Origin: JADHMP01 sp964617385
GTDB taxonomy: Bacteria; Bacteroidota; Bacteroidia; Flavobacteriales; Flavobacteriaceae
Length of the DNA stretch: 15,342 bases
Direction: 5' to 3'
Assembly (NCBI GenBank): GCA_964617385.1
Contig: CAZTYX010000033.1
Span: 1-15,342 of the forward strand
Below the pieces are notes generated by a model. The model saw only the letters and a list, made by a program, of their open reading frames with translations, was not told the origin of the DNA and did not search any database. Below, piece after piece: positions 1 through 7,287 of the stretch (position 1 is the stretch's first letter; every line of letters starts with the position of its first letter). The position numbers and the translations under genes are program-made.

Positions 1-1895
1 GAAAGCACCCGTCGGGTGTAGATGTTAGATGTGTAGGGTTCAAAACATTCGTTATTCCCCAAAATTTGTGAGGTAGAAGCGGTGGGCATGGGCGCCACTA
101 ACAAAGAGTTACGCACCCCATGCTTTTTAACTTGTTTACGCAAAGCTTCCCAGTCCCATCGTCCACTAAGTTCATCATCTTTGATGCCCCACATGTTGTG
201 TTGAAACTCGCCTTTAGACATGGGTGATCCTTTATAGGTTTTGTAAGCCCCTTCTTTTTCGGCTTCTTCCACAGAGGCTGTTACAGCGGCAAAATAAAGC
301 GTTTCAAATATTTCTTGATTGAGCTGTTTGGCTTGCTCTGAGGTGAAAGGCAATCGCAACAAAATGAAGGCATCGGCCAAACCTTGCACGCCCAAGCCAA
401 TGGGACGATGACGCATGTTTGAATTTTCTGCCTCAGGAATGGGATAATAATTGCGATCAATGACACGGTTGAGGTTTTTAGTCACCCGTTTAGTAACATC
501 AAAAAGGGCTTGATGGTCAAAGGCCCCGTCTTTAACAAACATAGGCAAAGCAATGGAGGCCAAATTACAAACCGCCACTTCATCTTCTGACGTATATTCT
601 AGAATTTCTGTGCACAGATTGGAGGACCGAATGGTACCCAAATTCTTTTGGTTGGATTTTCTGTTGGCCGAATCTTTATAGAGCATATAGGGCGTGCCCG
701 TCTCAATTTGTGATTCCAATATTTTTTCCCACAGCTCGCGGGCTTTTATGGTTCTTCGGCCTTTTCCTTCTTTTTCATACTGAAGGTAGAGTTTGTCAAA
801 AGCATCGCCATAGCTATCATAGAGCCCAGGACATTCGTTAGGACACATCAAAGTCCAAGAAGCGTCTTCTTCCACTCGTTTCATGAAAAGGTCTGGGGTC
901 CACATGGCATAAAAAAGATCACGGGCTCGCATTTCTTCTTTACCATGATTTTTTTTGAGTTCTAGGAAATCAAAAATATCAGCGTGCCAAGGTTCCACAT
1001 AAATCGCAAACGAACCTTTACGTTTACCTCCCCCTTGATCCACATAGCGAGCGGTGTCATTAAACACACGCAACATGGGCACAATTCCGTTGGATGTGCC
1101 ATTGGTTCCAGCAATATAAGAACCCGTAGCACGCACATTGTGAATAGACAAGCCAATGCCCCCAGCCGATTGTGAAATTTTGGCTGTTTGTTTTAGGGTG
1201 TCATAAATACCATCTATACTGTCTTCTTTCATGGTGAGTAAAAAGCATGAAGACATTTGAGGCTTGGGTGTTCCCGAATTAAAAAGCGTGGGGGTGGCGT
1301 GCGTGAAATACCGCTTAGACATCAACTCATAGGTCTCCAAAACGGCGTCCATATCTTCTAGGTGTATTCCCACTGCCACACGCATTAACATATGTTGCGG
1401 ACGTTCAGCAATTTTACCGTTTATTTTAAGGAGGTAGGAACGCTCTAGTGTTTTAAAACCAAAAAAGTCATATCCAAAATCGCGGTTATAAATGATGCTT
1501 GAGTCTAAAGTATCAGCGTTTTTTTCTATAATCGCATACACCTCATCAGACAAAAGAGGGGCTTTTTTTCCGGTGCGAGGATTCACATATTCATAGAGAT
1601 CTTTCATGGTTTCGGAGAAAGATTTCTTGGTGTTTTTATGCAAATTGGAAACGGAAATACGCGCAGCCAACTGGGCGTAGTCGGGATGTGTAGTTGTCAT
1701 TGTGGCTGCAATTTCAGCCGCCAAATTATCTAGTTCAGAGGTGGTCACACCATCATACAGTCCTTCGATCACACGCATGGCCACACGAACTGGATCCACA
1801 AGGGGATTGAGGCCATAGTTTAATTTTCTAATTCGCGCCGTGATCTTATCGAACATGATGGGTTCTTTACGGCCATCTCTTTTAACTACATACAT
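1..1895 (-). CDS. nrdA: Ribonucleoside-diphosphate reductase large (alpha) subunit, class Ia, 5' part (3' end beyond window)
   Basis: This is the catalytic R1 subunit, which reduces ribonucleoside diphosphates to deoxyribonucleotides together with NrdB. About 631 codons are present and the reading frame is open at the left edge. The N-terminus (MYVVKRDGRKEPIMFDKIT, residues 1-100) is an ATP-cone, the allosteric activity site. The ten-stranded barrel follows. Active-site residues visible by alignment to human RRM1 from memory are Cys217 (SSCFLL), Asn426, Cys428 and Glu430 (NLCTEI), and Cys443 (AVCNLAS). The motif EPYTSNIYTRRVL is at the truncated end. The radical-transfer tyrosines and C-terminal shuttle cysteines would lie outside the window. 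The start is the first of two overlapping ATGs (1895 and 1891 on the minus strand); only the first is in frame. It lies 76 bp downstream of nrdB and is probably cotranscribed. Resemblance to the eukaryotic enzyme is visibly much closer than to E. coli NrdA. Confidence 0.97.
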   Translation of the reverse strand, partial: MYVVKRDGRKEPIMFDKITARIRKLNYGLNPLVDPVRVAMRVIEGLYDGVTTSELDNLAAEIAATMTTTHPDYAQLAARISVSNLHKNTKKSFSETMKDLYEYVNPRTGKKAPLLSDEVYAIIEKNADTLDSSIIYNRDFGYDFFGFKTLERSYLLKINGKIAERPQHMLMRVAVGIHLEDMDAVLETYELMSKRYFTHATPTLFNSGTPKPQMSSCFLLTMKEDSIDGIYDTLKQTAKISQSAGGIGLSIHNVRATGSYIAGTNGTSNGIVPMLRVFNDTARYVDQGGGKRKGSFAIYVEPWHADIFDFLELKKNHGKEEMRARDLFYAMWTPDLFMKRVEEDASWTLMCPNECPGLYDSYGDAFDKLYLQYEKEGKGRRTIKARELWEKILESQIETGTPYMLYKDSANRKSNQKNLGTIRSSNLCTEILEYTSEDEVAVCNLASIALPMFVKDGAFDHQALFDVTKRVTKNLNRVIDRNYYPIPEAENSNMRHRPIGLGVQGLADAFILLRLPFTSEQAKQLNQEIFETLYFAAVTASVEEAEKEGAYKTYKGSPMSKGEFQHNMWGIKDDELSGRWDWEALRKQVKKHGVRNSLLVAPMPTASTSQILGNNECFEPYTSNIYTRRVL

Positions 1896-1947
1896 CCGTT
1901 TATACTTTTATTTATTATACAATATTTGTTGAGCAAAAAGTAGGTTG

Positions 1948-1972
1948 ATCGTGGGGTGAGGCGCAACACGAT
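1948..1972 (-). other. Hairpin between nrdB and nrdA
   Basis: Immediately after the nrdB stop, the 6-bp arms ATCGTG and CACGAT flank a 13-nt loop. A TTTTT run follows about 8 nt later on the minus strand. The U-run is too far away and the stem too short for a convincing terminator. It may be a weak attenuator or an mRNA-stability element setting the nrdB to nrdA ratio. Only the repeat itself is seen directly; the role is inference. Confidence 0.3.
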
Positions 1973-2955
1973 TAGAAATCGGCGTCGAAACTAATTTTGG
2001 TATTCTCTTTTTCGTTATTGTTATTGAGCACACCCGCTTTTTGATATTCGCCCACACGTTTTTCGAAAAAGTTGGTTTTCCCTTGAAGGGAAATCATGTC
2101 CATAAAATCGAATGGATTTGTTACGTTATATTCTTTGTCAAGCCCTAACTCAACCAAAAGGCGGTCGGTTACAAATTCTAAATATTGGGTCATCAGTTTA
2201 GAGTTCATTCCAATTAAACTCACTGGCAACGATTCAGTAATAAATTCACGTTCAATGGTGAGGGCATCAATAATAATTTCGCGAATACGTTCTTTAGGCA
2301 CTTTGTTTACGAGGTGGTTGTTGTGCAAATGCACGGCAAAATCGCAGTGCACCCCTTCGTCTCTTGAAATCAATTCGTTAGAGAAGGTGAGACCGGGCAT
2401 AAGACCTCTTTTCTTTAACCAAAAAATGGAGCAAAAGGCACCCGAAAAGAAGATTCCTTCCACCGCTGCAAAGGCAATGAGGCGCTCGGCAAAAGAGTCC
2501 GATTCAATCCAACGCAAAGCCCAATCTGCTTTTTTCTTGATGGCTGGAAAAACTTCTATGGCTTTGAAAAGTTTATTTTTCTCCACTTCATCTTTCACAT
2601 AGGTGTCAATCAAAAGAGAATAGGTTTCAGAATGGATATTTTCCATCATAATTTGAAATCCGTAGAAAAACTTGGCCTCTGAATATTGCACCTCATTCAC
2701 AAAATTTTCGGCTAAATTTTCATTCACAATACCATCAGAAGCAGCGAAAAAAGCTAGAATATGCTTGATAAAATACTTTTCGTCGGCAGAAAGTTTATTA
2801 TTCCAATCGTCTAGGTCTTGGTGCAAATCAATTTCTTCAGCAGTCCAGAAACTAGCCTCCATTTTCTTATACCATTCCCAAATATCATGGTGTTGGATAG
2901 GAAAAATTACAAATCGGTTTTCATTTTCTTGGAGAATAGGTTCTACAGCTGCCAT
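1972..2955 (-). CDS. nrdB: Ribonucleoside-diphosphate reductase small (beta) subunit, class Ia
   Basis: This 327-aa R2 subunit of the ferritin-like fold houses the diiron centre and tyrosyl radical used by NrdA. Predicted metal ligands are Asp74 (AASDG), Glu105 and His108 (MENIHSE), Glu166 (AVEGIFFSG), and Glu200 and His203 (RDEGVHC). The radical tyrosine is Tyr112 (SETYSLL). The spacing from Asp74 to Tyr112 equals that of Asp138 to Tyr176 in mammalian R2. The presence of Tyr argues against a radical-less or Mn/Fe class Ic subunit. The C-terminus ends FDADF, nearly the same as the mammalian R1-binding tail. There is no N-terminal ATP-cone in this subunit; the cone is on NrdA. It is the first gene of the nrdB-nrdA pair, with about 220 bp of non-coding DNA upstream. 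Start: ATG at 2955 gives MAAVEPILQENENRF; the leader is A-rich without a Shine-Dalgarno. Confidence 0.98.
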   Translation of the reverse strand: MAAVEPILQENENRFVIFPIQHHDIWEWYKKMEASFWTAEEIDLHQDLDDWNNKLSADEKYFIKHILAFFAASDGIVNENLAENFVNEVQYSEAKFFYGFQIMMENIHSETYSLLIDTYVKDEVEKNKLFKAIEVFPAIKKKADWALRWIESDSFAERLIAFAAVEGIFFSGAFCSIFWLKKRGLMPGLTFSNELISRDEGVHCDFAVHLHNNHLVNKVPKERIREIIIDALTIEREFITESLPVSLIGMNSKLMTQYLEFVTDRLLVELGLDKEYNVTNPFDFMDMISLQGKTNFFEKRVGEYQKAGVLNNNNEKENTKISFDADF

Positions 2956-3024
2956 CTTTTCGTTGCTTTATTTTAAGGTTAAAAATTTCTTGAATTGTCT
3001 TCTACAAAGATTCGAAAATGAAGT

Positions 3025-3053
3025 CAAAATTGAAAGAGCAACTTTTCCACAAA
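3025..3053 (-). promoter_or_regulatory. Candidate promoter for nrdB-nrdA
   Basis: On the minus strand, TTTG (3053-3050) is followed after 17 nt by CAATTTTG (3032-3025). This is one mismatch from the Bacteroidota -7 box TAnnTTTG, with -33-like TTTG upstream. It would give a leader of roughly 60-65 nt. AT-rich DNA throws up such matches easily, so this is tentative. Confidence 0.3.
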
Positions 3054-3136
3054 CCGCTCAAGTTTTTAACAAAATCATCCTTTTTCCATGAAAAAGAACA
3101 AAGAAGACGATAACGCAAAACGCTGTTATTCAGCTT

Positions 3137-3180
3137 AATAAAAAAGCGGAGGTGGGCTAAAGCCCTATAAACACTACGCT
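3137..3180 (-). terminator. Probable intrinsic terminator of the DUF3109 gene
   Basis: Directly after the DUF3109 stop the minus strand carries an outer pairing AGCG (3180-3177) with CGCT (3148-3145). Inside it is a self-complementary GGGCTTTAGCCC (3165-3154), and TTTTTTATT follows at once. The inner hairpin has only four pairs and the outer stem four, but the T-run placement is right for a Rho-independent terminator. It separates this gene from nrdB. Confidence 0.45.
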
Positions 3181-3752
3181 TACTTCCCCTTCTGCTTTTC
3201 GGCTTCTTTTTCTAAAAGCGCATACCAAGCAGCACCAAATTTTCGAATCAACGCTTTTTTGACATATTGGTACACTGGAATTTTTAGGGCTTCTCCAAAT
3301 TGACAAGCGCCACCACAAATATCCCACTGATGATAATTAACGGCATCAAATTCAGAATAAGATGTAACACGCACAGGATAAAGGTGGCAAGAAATTGGTT
3401 TTTGTAATGATAATTCCCCTTCATTATAGGCCTTTTCAATACCGCATTGAGCCACTCCCGTTTCAGAAAAAATGGTATATGCACATTCTTTTCCTTCCAC
3501 CAAGGGCGTTTCCAAAGACCCGTCTTCGGCAGTAATCGAAACACCCTGCTGGGCAATAGCCTCACGGCCCTTGGCCTCTAAATAAGGATTTAATTTGGTT
3601 AGGTTTTCTTTGAGATATTGCGCTTCATCGGCTTCCAAGGGTGCACCCGCTTCACCGGCCACACAACACTCGCCTTTACACTGCGCCAAATTGCAAACAA
3701 AATGTTTGTCAATCAGATTCTCAGACACAAGCGTGTTTTGAATTGAGAGCAT
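3180..3752 (-). CDS. DUF3109 family Cys-rich protein
   Basis: This is a 190-aa soluble protein recognised as DUF3109, widespread in Bacteroidota and without an assigned reaction. It has nine cysteines: Cys20, Cys25, Cys29 and Cys30 in CNLAQCKGECC, then Cys90, Cys103, Cys122 (ISCHLYPVR), Cys146 and Cys150 (CGGAC). The N-terminal cluster resembles the metal-chelating Cys motif of YkgJ-type proteins, so a metal or Fe-S site is a reasonable inference but not shown. It has no signal peptide or membrane segment. The start ATG at 3752 gives MLSIQNTLVSENLID, consistent with family N-termini as I recall them. It is a single-gene unit, divergent from marC across 76 bp, with a probable terminator after its stop. 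Confidence 0.88.
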   Translation of the reverse strand: MLSIQNTLVSENLIDKHFVCNLAQCKGECCVAGEAGAPLEADEAQYLKENLTKLNPYLEAKGREAIAQQGVSITAEDGSLETPLVEGKECAYTIFSETGVAQCGIEKAYNEGELSLQKPISCHLYPVRVTSYSEFDAVNYHQWDICGGACQFGEALKIPVYQYVKKALIRKFGAAWYALLEKEAEKQKGK

Positions 3753-3828
3753 AGCTTTTTGTTCAAATTTAAAGATATTTCTTCTTTTGTTTCAAGAAAG
3801 GCTATTACTTTTATTCAAAATTTAAAAA

Positions 3829-4407
3829 GTGTTTGATCTCAAAGAAATTTTAACGGCTGGCTTGGTTTTATTTGCCGTGATTGATATTGTGGGCAGTATT
3901 CCGGTGGTGATCACCCTCCGCAACAAGGTGGGGCATATTCAATCGGAAAAAGCCACCTTGGTGGCTGCCATGATCATGATTGGTTTTTTATTTTTGGGCG
4001 AAGAAATCCTAAAACTCATCGGGATAGATGTTAATTCTTTTGCCGTGGCTGGGTCTTTTGTCATCTTTTTTTTGGCGCTCGAAATGATTTTGGGCATCAC
4101 ACTTTTTCGAGATGACGCTCCCGCTACAGCTTCCATTGTACCCCTTGCTTTTCCGGTTATTGCAGGTGCTGGCACCATGACGTCCATCCTTTCGCTACGG
4201 GCAGAATATCATGTGGTTAATATTATTGTTGCCATTGTTTTGAACGCCATTATTGTATATATCATTTTAAAATCATGCCGTTTTATAGAACGTATTTTGG
4301 GGAACTCTGGCATTAATATCATTCGCAAAGTGTTTGGTGTGGTGTTGCTGTCTATTGCCGTAAAACTTTTTACAAACAATATTGGAGAGCTCATACGCGT
4401 CCATTAA
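3829..4407 (+). CDS. MarC family integral membrane protein
   Basis: This 192-aa membrane protein of the MarC/UPF0056 family has six predicted helices at about residues 8-28, 43-63, 70-92, 103-121, 128-148 and 163-182. The segment PLAFPVIAGAGTMTS (105-119) is characteristic of the family. The family function is unresolved; the early link of E. coli marC to multiple antibiotic resistance has not held up, so no transporter substrate is assigned. The start is GTG at 3829: an in-frame TAA lies two codons upstream (3823-3825) and the next in-frame ATG is near residue 48, which would delete the first helix. It is followed after 16 nt by a small membrane-protein gene, probably cotranscribed. Confidence 0.93.
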   Translation: MFDLKEILTAGLVLFAVIDIVGSIPVVITLRNKVGHIQSEKATLVAAMIMIGFLFLGEEILKLIGIDVNSFAVAGSFVIFFLALEMILGITLFRDDAPATASIVPLAFPVIAGAGTMTSILSLRAEYHVVNIIVAIVLNAIIVYIILKSCRFIERILGNSGINIIRKVFGVVLLSIAVKLFTNNIGELIRVH

Positions 4408-4423
4408 ATATTAAAGGCCTAAA

Positions 4424-4621
4424 ATGAAAAGAACAATCCAAATTTTTATGATACTTGCGTTGGCAATGATCACTTTCAATCTCTATCAAGTCAACTGGCA
4501 ACAACCCCTTGAAGGAAAAAGCTCAGTGGCCGTTATTGGCGTCTTGGCCTCGGCCTGCGCATTTTTACTCTTACTGATTTTGCAATTGGCTCGAAAAATA
4601 AATCAACGCAAAAACTCCTAA
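4424..4621 (+). CDS. Small two-helix membrane protein, function unknown
   Basis: This is a 65-aa protein I do not recognise as a named family. The N-terminus is MKRTIQIF, with hydrophobic helices at about 5-22 and 34-55 separated by a short polar loop (YQVNWQQPLEGKSS). The tail is basic (RKINQRKNS), predicting both ends in the cytoplasm by the positive-inside rule. It begins 16 nt after marC on the same strand, suggesting cotranscription and possibly partnership with MarC. Its TAA stop (4619-4621) overlaps the opposing S41 protease stop. The hydrophobic pattern, position and clean frame support a real gene despite its size. Confidence 0.75.
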   Translation: MKRTIQIFMILALAMITFNLYQVNWQQPLEGKSSVAVIGVLASACAFLLLLILQLARKINQRKNS

Positions 4622-6204
4622 AAGCCGGCGGCATGCAATTGCTCCAAGGCACTTTCTACAAATGGATCATTTTGATTTTTGATGCGATAATACATATTTT
4701 CATCAAAAAGCTGCAGTGCAATATAGGCTTTAAAAGAATTTAAAATAAGGGGTTTGTCTTTAAGATCTAAGGATAAATTCGCAATGCGGTTATACGATTT
4801 AAATGCTTCCAAAAGGGCTTCTGCTTGCGGCAATGGCTCACTAAAAAATTGAGAGGGGCCAGAAAATTGAAAAGCGGCTCGGTTTTTATCCATTTCTAAA
4901 AACAAAAAATGATTCACCAAATTGGATTGAATCCAATAGTTGTTCCATTCTTGTTCTTGGGTGTTGGCGTTGGCCACATAAAAATCAGGCACAATTCCGC
5001 CGCCGCCATAAACAATTCGCCCTTGAGGTGTTTTGAAAGCCAAACTATCTGCCAAAGGAACATTTTTAGGGTCTTTCATTTCTCCATTTTCAAAACGATT
5101 TTGTAAATCGGCAAAATAAGTTTCTTTATCATCCGATGTGTAGGGCCTTTGAATGGAGCGTCCGGTGGGAGTATAATATCGTGCTGTGGTGAGTCTAACT
5201 TGATCGCCTTTTCCTAAGGGAAGTTGTTGTTGCACCAAGCCTTTTCCAAATGTGCGCCGACCCACAATCCACCCACGGTCGTTATCTTGAATGGCACCCG
5301 CCACAATTTCACTGGCAGAGGCAGATTGTTCATCCACCAAAACATAAAGTGCTCCTGTTTCAAATTGACCATTATTGTCTGCCACGGTTCTTTCGCGCAC
5401 CCCTTTGTTGGATTCTACAATAACAATGGGTTTTCCTCGAGATAAAAAAGTATTGGCAATTTGTTTGGCCGGCAACATATAGCCCCCTGGATTTCCTCTC
5501 ATATCAAGCAATAAAGCTTCCATACCTTGTTTAATCAAAAAGCGCATCGCCTCTTCAAACTCTTCAAAAGTGGTTTGTGAAAAACGTGTGACTTTTAGAT
5601 AACCAATGCGATCGTCAATCATATAATAGGAAGGCACGCTTGGTAAAGGAACAGGGCCTCTCGTCAAATCAAGGGTAAAAAGGGAATCGGTGGCTTTACG
5701 GTAAATTTCAAGATTTACTTGTGACCCGGCCGGTCCTTTAAGAACGCTTATAACCTCATTGTTTTGAAGTGATTTGTTGTGGAGTGTGTCTGCATCGGCT
5801 CTCAAAATACGATCGCCCGATTGCAATCCCATTTTTTCACTCGGTCCGCCTTCTAAAACACGAACCACGGCAATGGTATCTTCCACCATAAAAAAGCTTA
5901 CTCCTATCCCTTCAAAATTACCGCGCATATTTTCTGCAATAAGTTGCTGTTCTTGGGCAGGTATATAAACCGAATGTGGATCAAGTTTATCGACCACATC
6001 CGAAATAATGGTACCTACTAAAGAATCGGTATTAATTTCATCTACATAATCGTTGGACAGATATTCAATTAATCGACTCAATCGGTTTACGCTTGAATAG
6101 GGTGAGGGTTGTGTATCAAAAAATTCTTGTTTTTTCTCGCCAATCAAAAAACCAATGGCGGCAGAAAGCAGGATAATGAGTACTAAATAGGTTGCGTTTT
6201 TCAT
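4618..6204 (-). CDS. S41 family C-terminal processing peptidase (CtpA/Prc type) with PDZ domain
   Basis: This 528-aa serine protease has a Ser-Lys catalytic mechanism. The N-terminal hydrophobic segment (about 5-21) is a signal anchor or uncleaved signal, placing the enzyme in the periplasm. A helical region (about 35-95) precedes a PDZ domain (about 97-175; GNFEGIGVSF, GLQSGDRIL). The S41 core follows. By spacing against E. coli Prc and B. subtilis CtpB, the predicted nucleophile is Ser296 in SASASEI, with base Lys321 in TFGKGLVQ and Gln325 four residues on. Substrates are unlabelled here; the family trims or degrades envelope proteins from their C-termini. Its ATG overlaps the dCMP deaminase TGA (ATGA, 6204-6201), implying translational coupling. 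It ends TAG at 4618, tail to tail with the small membrane-protein gene. Confidence 0.95.
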   Translation of the reverse strand: MKNATYLVLIILLSAAIGFLIGEKKQEFFDTQPSPYSSVNRLSRLIEYLSNDYVDEINTDSLVGTIISDVVDKLDPHSVYIPAQEQQLIAENMRGNFEGIGVSFFMVEDTIAVVRVLEGGPSEKMGLQSGDRILRADADTLHNKSLQNNEVISVLKGPAGSQVNLEIYRKATDSLFTLDLTRGPVPLPSVPSYYMIDDRIGYLKVTRFSQTTFEEFEEAMRFLIKQGMEALLLDMRGNPGGYMLPAKQIANTFLSRGKPIVIVESNKGVRERTVADNNGQFETGALYVLVDEQSASASEIVAGAIQDNDRGWIVGRRTFGKGLVQQQLPLGKGDQVRLTTARYYTPTGRSIQRPYTSDDKETYFADLQNRFENGEMKDPKNVPLADSLAFKTPQGRIVYGGGGIVPDFYVANANTQEQEWNNYWIQSNLVNHFLFLEMDKNRAAFQFSGPSQFFSEPLPQAEALLEAFKSYNRIANLSLDLKDKPLILNSFKAYIALQLFDENMYYRIKNQNDPFVESALEQLHAAGF

Positions 6205-6635
6205 TCTACAGTTGTTGGGGTTAGGGGCACATGTTTCAATTGCACACCGGCTTTTTCGAGAAACTGAAGGCCACTGTTGTCTTTATAGGCCACTGCATAA
6301 ACCACACGCACAATGCCGGCTTGGTGAATAAGTTTGCTGCACTCTTTACAAGGAGACAACGTAATATAGAGTGTGGCACCTTGGCAAGATTGTGTGGAAC
6401 TTGCCACTTTTAATATGGCATTGGCTTCTGCATGCAAAACATACCATTTGGTGTAGTGTGCTTCATCTTCACAAACATTTTCAAAACCGGAGGGGGTGCC
6501 ATTGTAGCCATCCGAAATAATCATGCGATCTTTAACAATAAGGGCGCCCACCTTTTTACGCTCACAATACGAAAGCTGCCCCCATGTTTGGGCCATTTTT
6601 AAATAGGCAATGTCATATTGCAGTTGTTTGTCCAT
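6201..6635 (-). CDS. Deoxycytidylate (dCMP) deaminase
   Basis: This 144-aa zinc enzyme of the cytidine deaminase-like fold converts dCMP to dUMP, the precursor for thymidylate. Zinc and catalytic residues are seen as His68 and Glu70 in HAEAN, and Cys96 and Cys99 in PCKEC. The segment SDGYNGTPSGFENVCEDE (41-58) is the substrate-specific stretch that separates dCMP deaminases (ComEB/Dctd type) from tRNA or guanine deaminases. Length and start (MDKQLQYDIAYLKMAQTW) fit flavobacterial homologues as I recall them. It lies 54 bp after the HupE-type gene, and its stop overlaps the S41 start by ATGA. It is functionally linked to the nucleotide pool rather than to its protease neighbour. Confidence 0.95.
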   Translation of the reverse strand: MDKQLQYDIAYLKMAQTWGQLSYCERKKVGALIVKDRMIISDGYNGTPSGFENVCEDEAHYTKWYVLHAEANAILKVASSTQSCQGATLYITLSPCKECSKLIHQAGIVRVVYAVAYKDNSGLQFLEKAGVQLKHVPLTPTTVE

Positions 6636-6641
6636 CTCTTG

Positions 6642-6649
6642 CGAAGATA
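6642..6649 (-). promoter_or_regulatory. Candidate -7 box for dCMP deaminase
   Basis: The minus strand reads TATCTTCG, one mismatch from TAnnTTTG, ending 7 nt before the ATG at 6635. If used, the mRNA would be leaderless or nearly so. No good -33 box is visible. The gene may equally be read through from the HupE gene. Confidence 0.3.
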
Positions 6650-6685
6650 CAAGGTTTTCAATAATGGGAATGTGCCGTGCGCTTG

Positions 6686-6701
6686 TTTCCTATACAGGAA
6701 A
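6686..6701 (-). other. Stem-loop at the end of the HupE-type gene
   Basis: A perfect 6-bp stem TTTCCT/AGGAAA with loop GTAT on the minus strand spans the TAG stop (6692-6690). No T-run follows (CAAGC), so it is not a standard terminator. It may be an mRNA 3' stabiliser or chance. Confidence 0.3.
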
Positions 6702-7274
6702 ATTTTCAAGTGTCATCACCAAGGCTTGTGAGAGGACCATCGCCGCCACAACCCATTGCCATTTTTTGATTTTCCAATGAAAAATATCCAGCACCAAGAA
6801 ATTGACAATCACCATACCTAAAACAATAAGCAATTGCGCCAATTCAACACCCACGGCAAATTGAAATAGTGCGCCATAAGCACCTTCATCTAAAACAATT
6901 AAAGAAAAATAGCGACCAAAACCGAGGCCATGTATCAAACCAAACAGAAGGGTTATGAACATCAAACTGCGCTGTTTGGTTAAACGAAAAGTAGCCTTCT
7001 TTTTTTCAAGTATTACATTAACAGCCATCCAGCCAATGGTGATGGGAATTAAAAATTCTATCCATTTTCCATCCACACTCAGCCAGCCAGAATAGGCCGC
7101 CCAAAGGGCCAGCGTATGTCCCACCGTAAACAAAGTGACCCAACCCACCAATGCTTTGCCTTGCTGCCATCCATAGGGCAGGGCCAACACAATCAAAAAA
7201 AGAAAGTGATCAAGCCCATTGGGATCTAAAACATGCTCAAACCCGAGCTTTATATATAACCAAATACTGTCCAT
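6690..7274 (-). CDS. HupE/UreJ-type integral membrane protein
   Basis: This 194-aa polytopic protein matches the HupE/UreJ_2 type. Family-like motifs with conserved histidines are GFEHVLDPNGLDHFLF (His14, His23), FTVGHTLAL (His53) and LIHGLGFG (His115). Six or so hydrophobic segments occur, at about 23-43, 44-62, 72-89, 103-121, 137-163 and 173-190. Classical HupE and UreJ members carry nickel or accompany nickel enzymes, but no urease or hydrogenase gene is in the window and most Bacteroidota members are unassigned. Metal transport is therefore only a possibility. It starts 13 nt after the djlA-like stop and is probably cotranscribed; dCMP deaminase follows after 54 bp. Confidence 0.85.
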   Translation of the reverse strand: MDSIWLYIKLGFEHVLDPNGLDHFLFLIVLALPYGWQQGKALVGWVTLFTVGHTLALWAAYSGWLSVDGKWIEFLIPITIGWMAVNVILEKKKATFRLTKQRSLMFITLLFGLIHGLGFGRYFSLIVLDEGAYGALFQFAVGVELAQLLIVLGMVIVNFLVLDIFHWKIKKWQWVVAAMVLSQALVMTLENFPV

Positions 7275-7287
7275 AATACCGATTATG

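Noticed and set aside
1914..1919. TATAAT on the minus strand upstream of nrdA as a sigma-70 -10 box
   Set aside because: No -35 at proper spacing, and Bacteroidota primary sigma factor uses a different consensus; the motif is expected by chance in AT-rich DNA.
2096..2602. 168-codon open frame on the plus strand
   Set aside because: It lies entirely inside nrdB on the opposite strand; its translation has no domain pattern while nrdB shows all metal ligands.
6690..7274. Calling the HupE-type protein a nickel transporter
   Set aside because: No nickel enzyme or nickel regulator site is in the window, so the substrate is left open.
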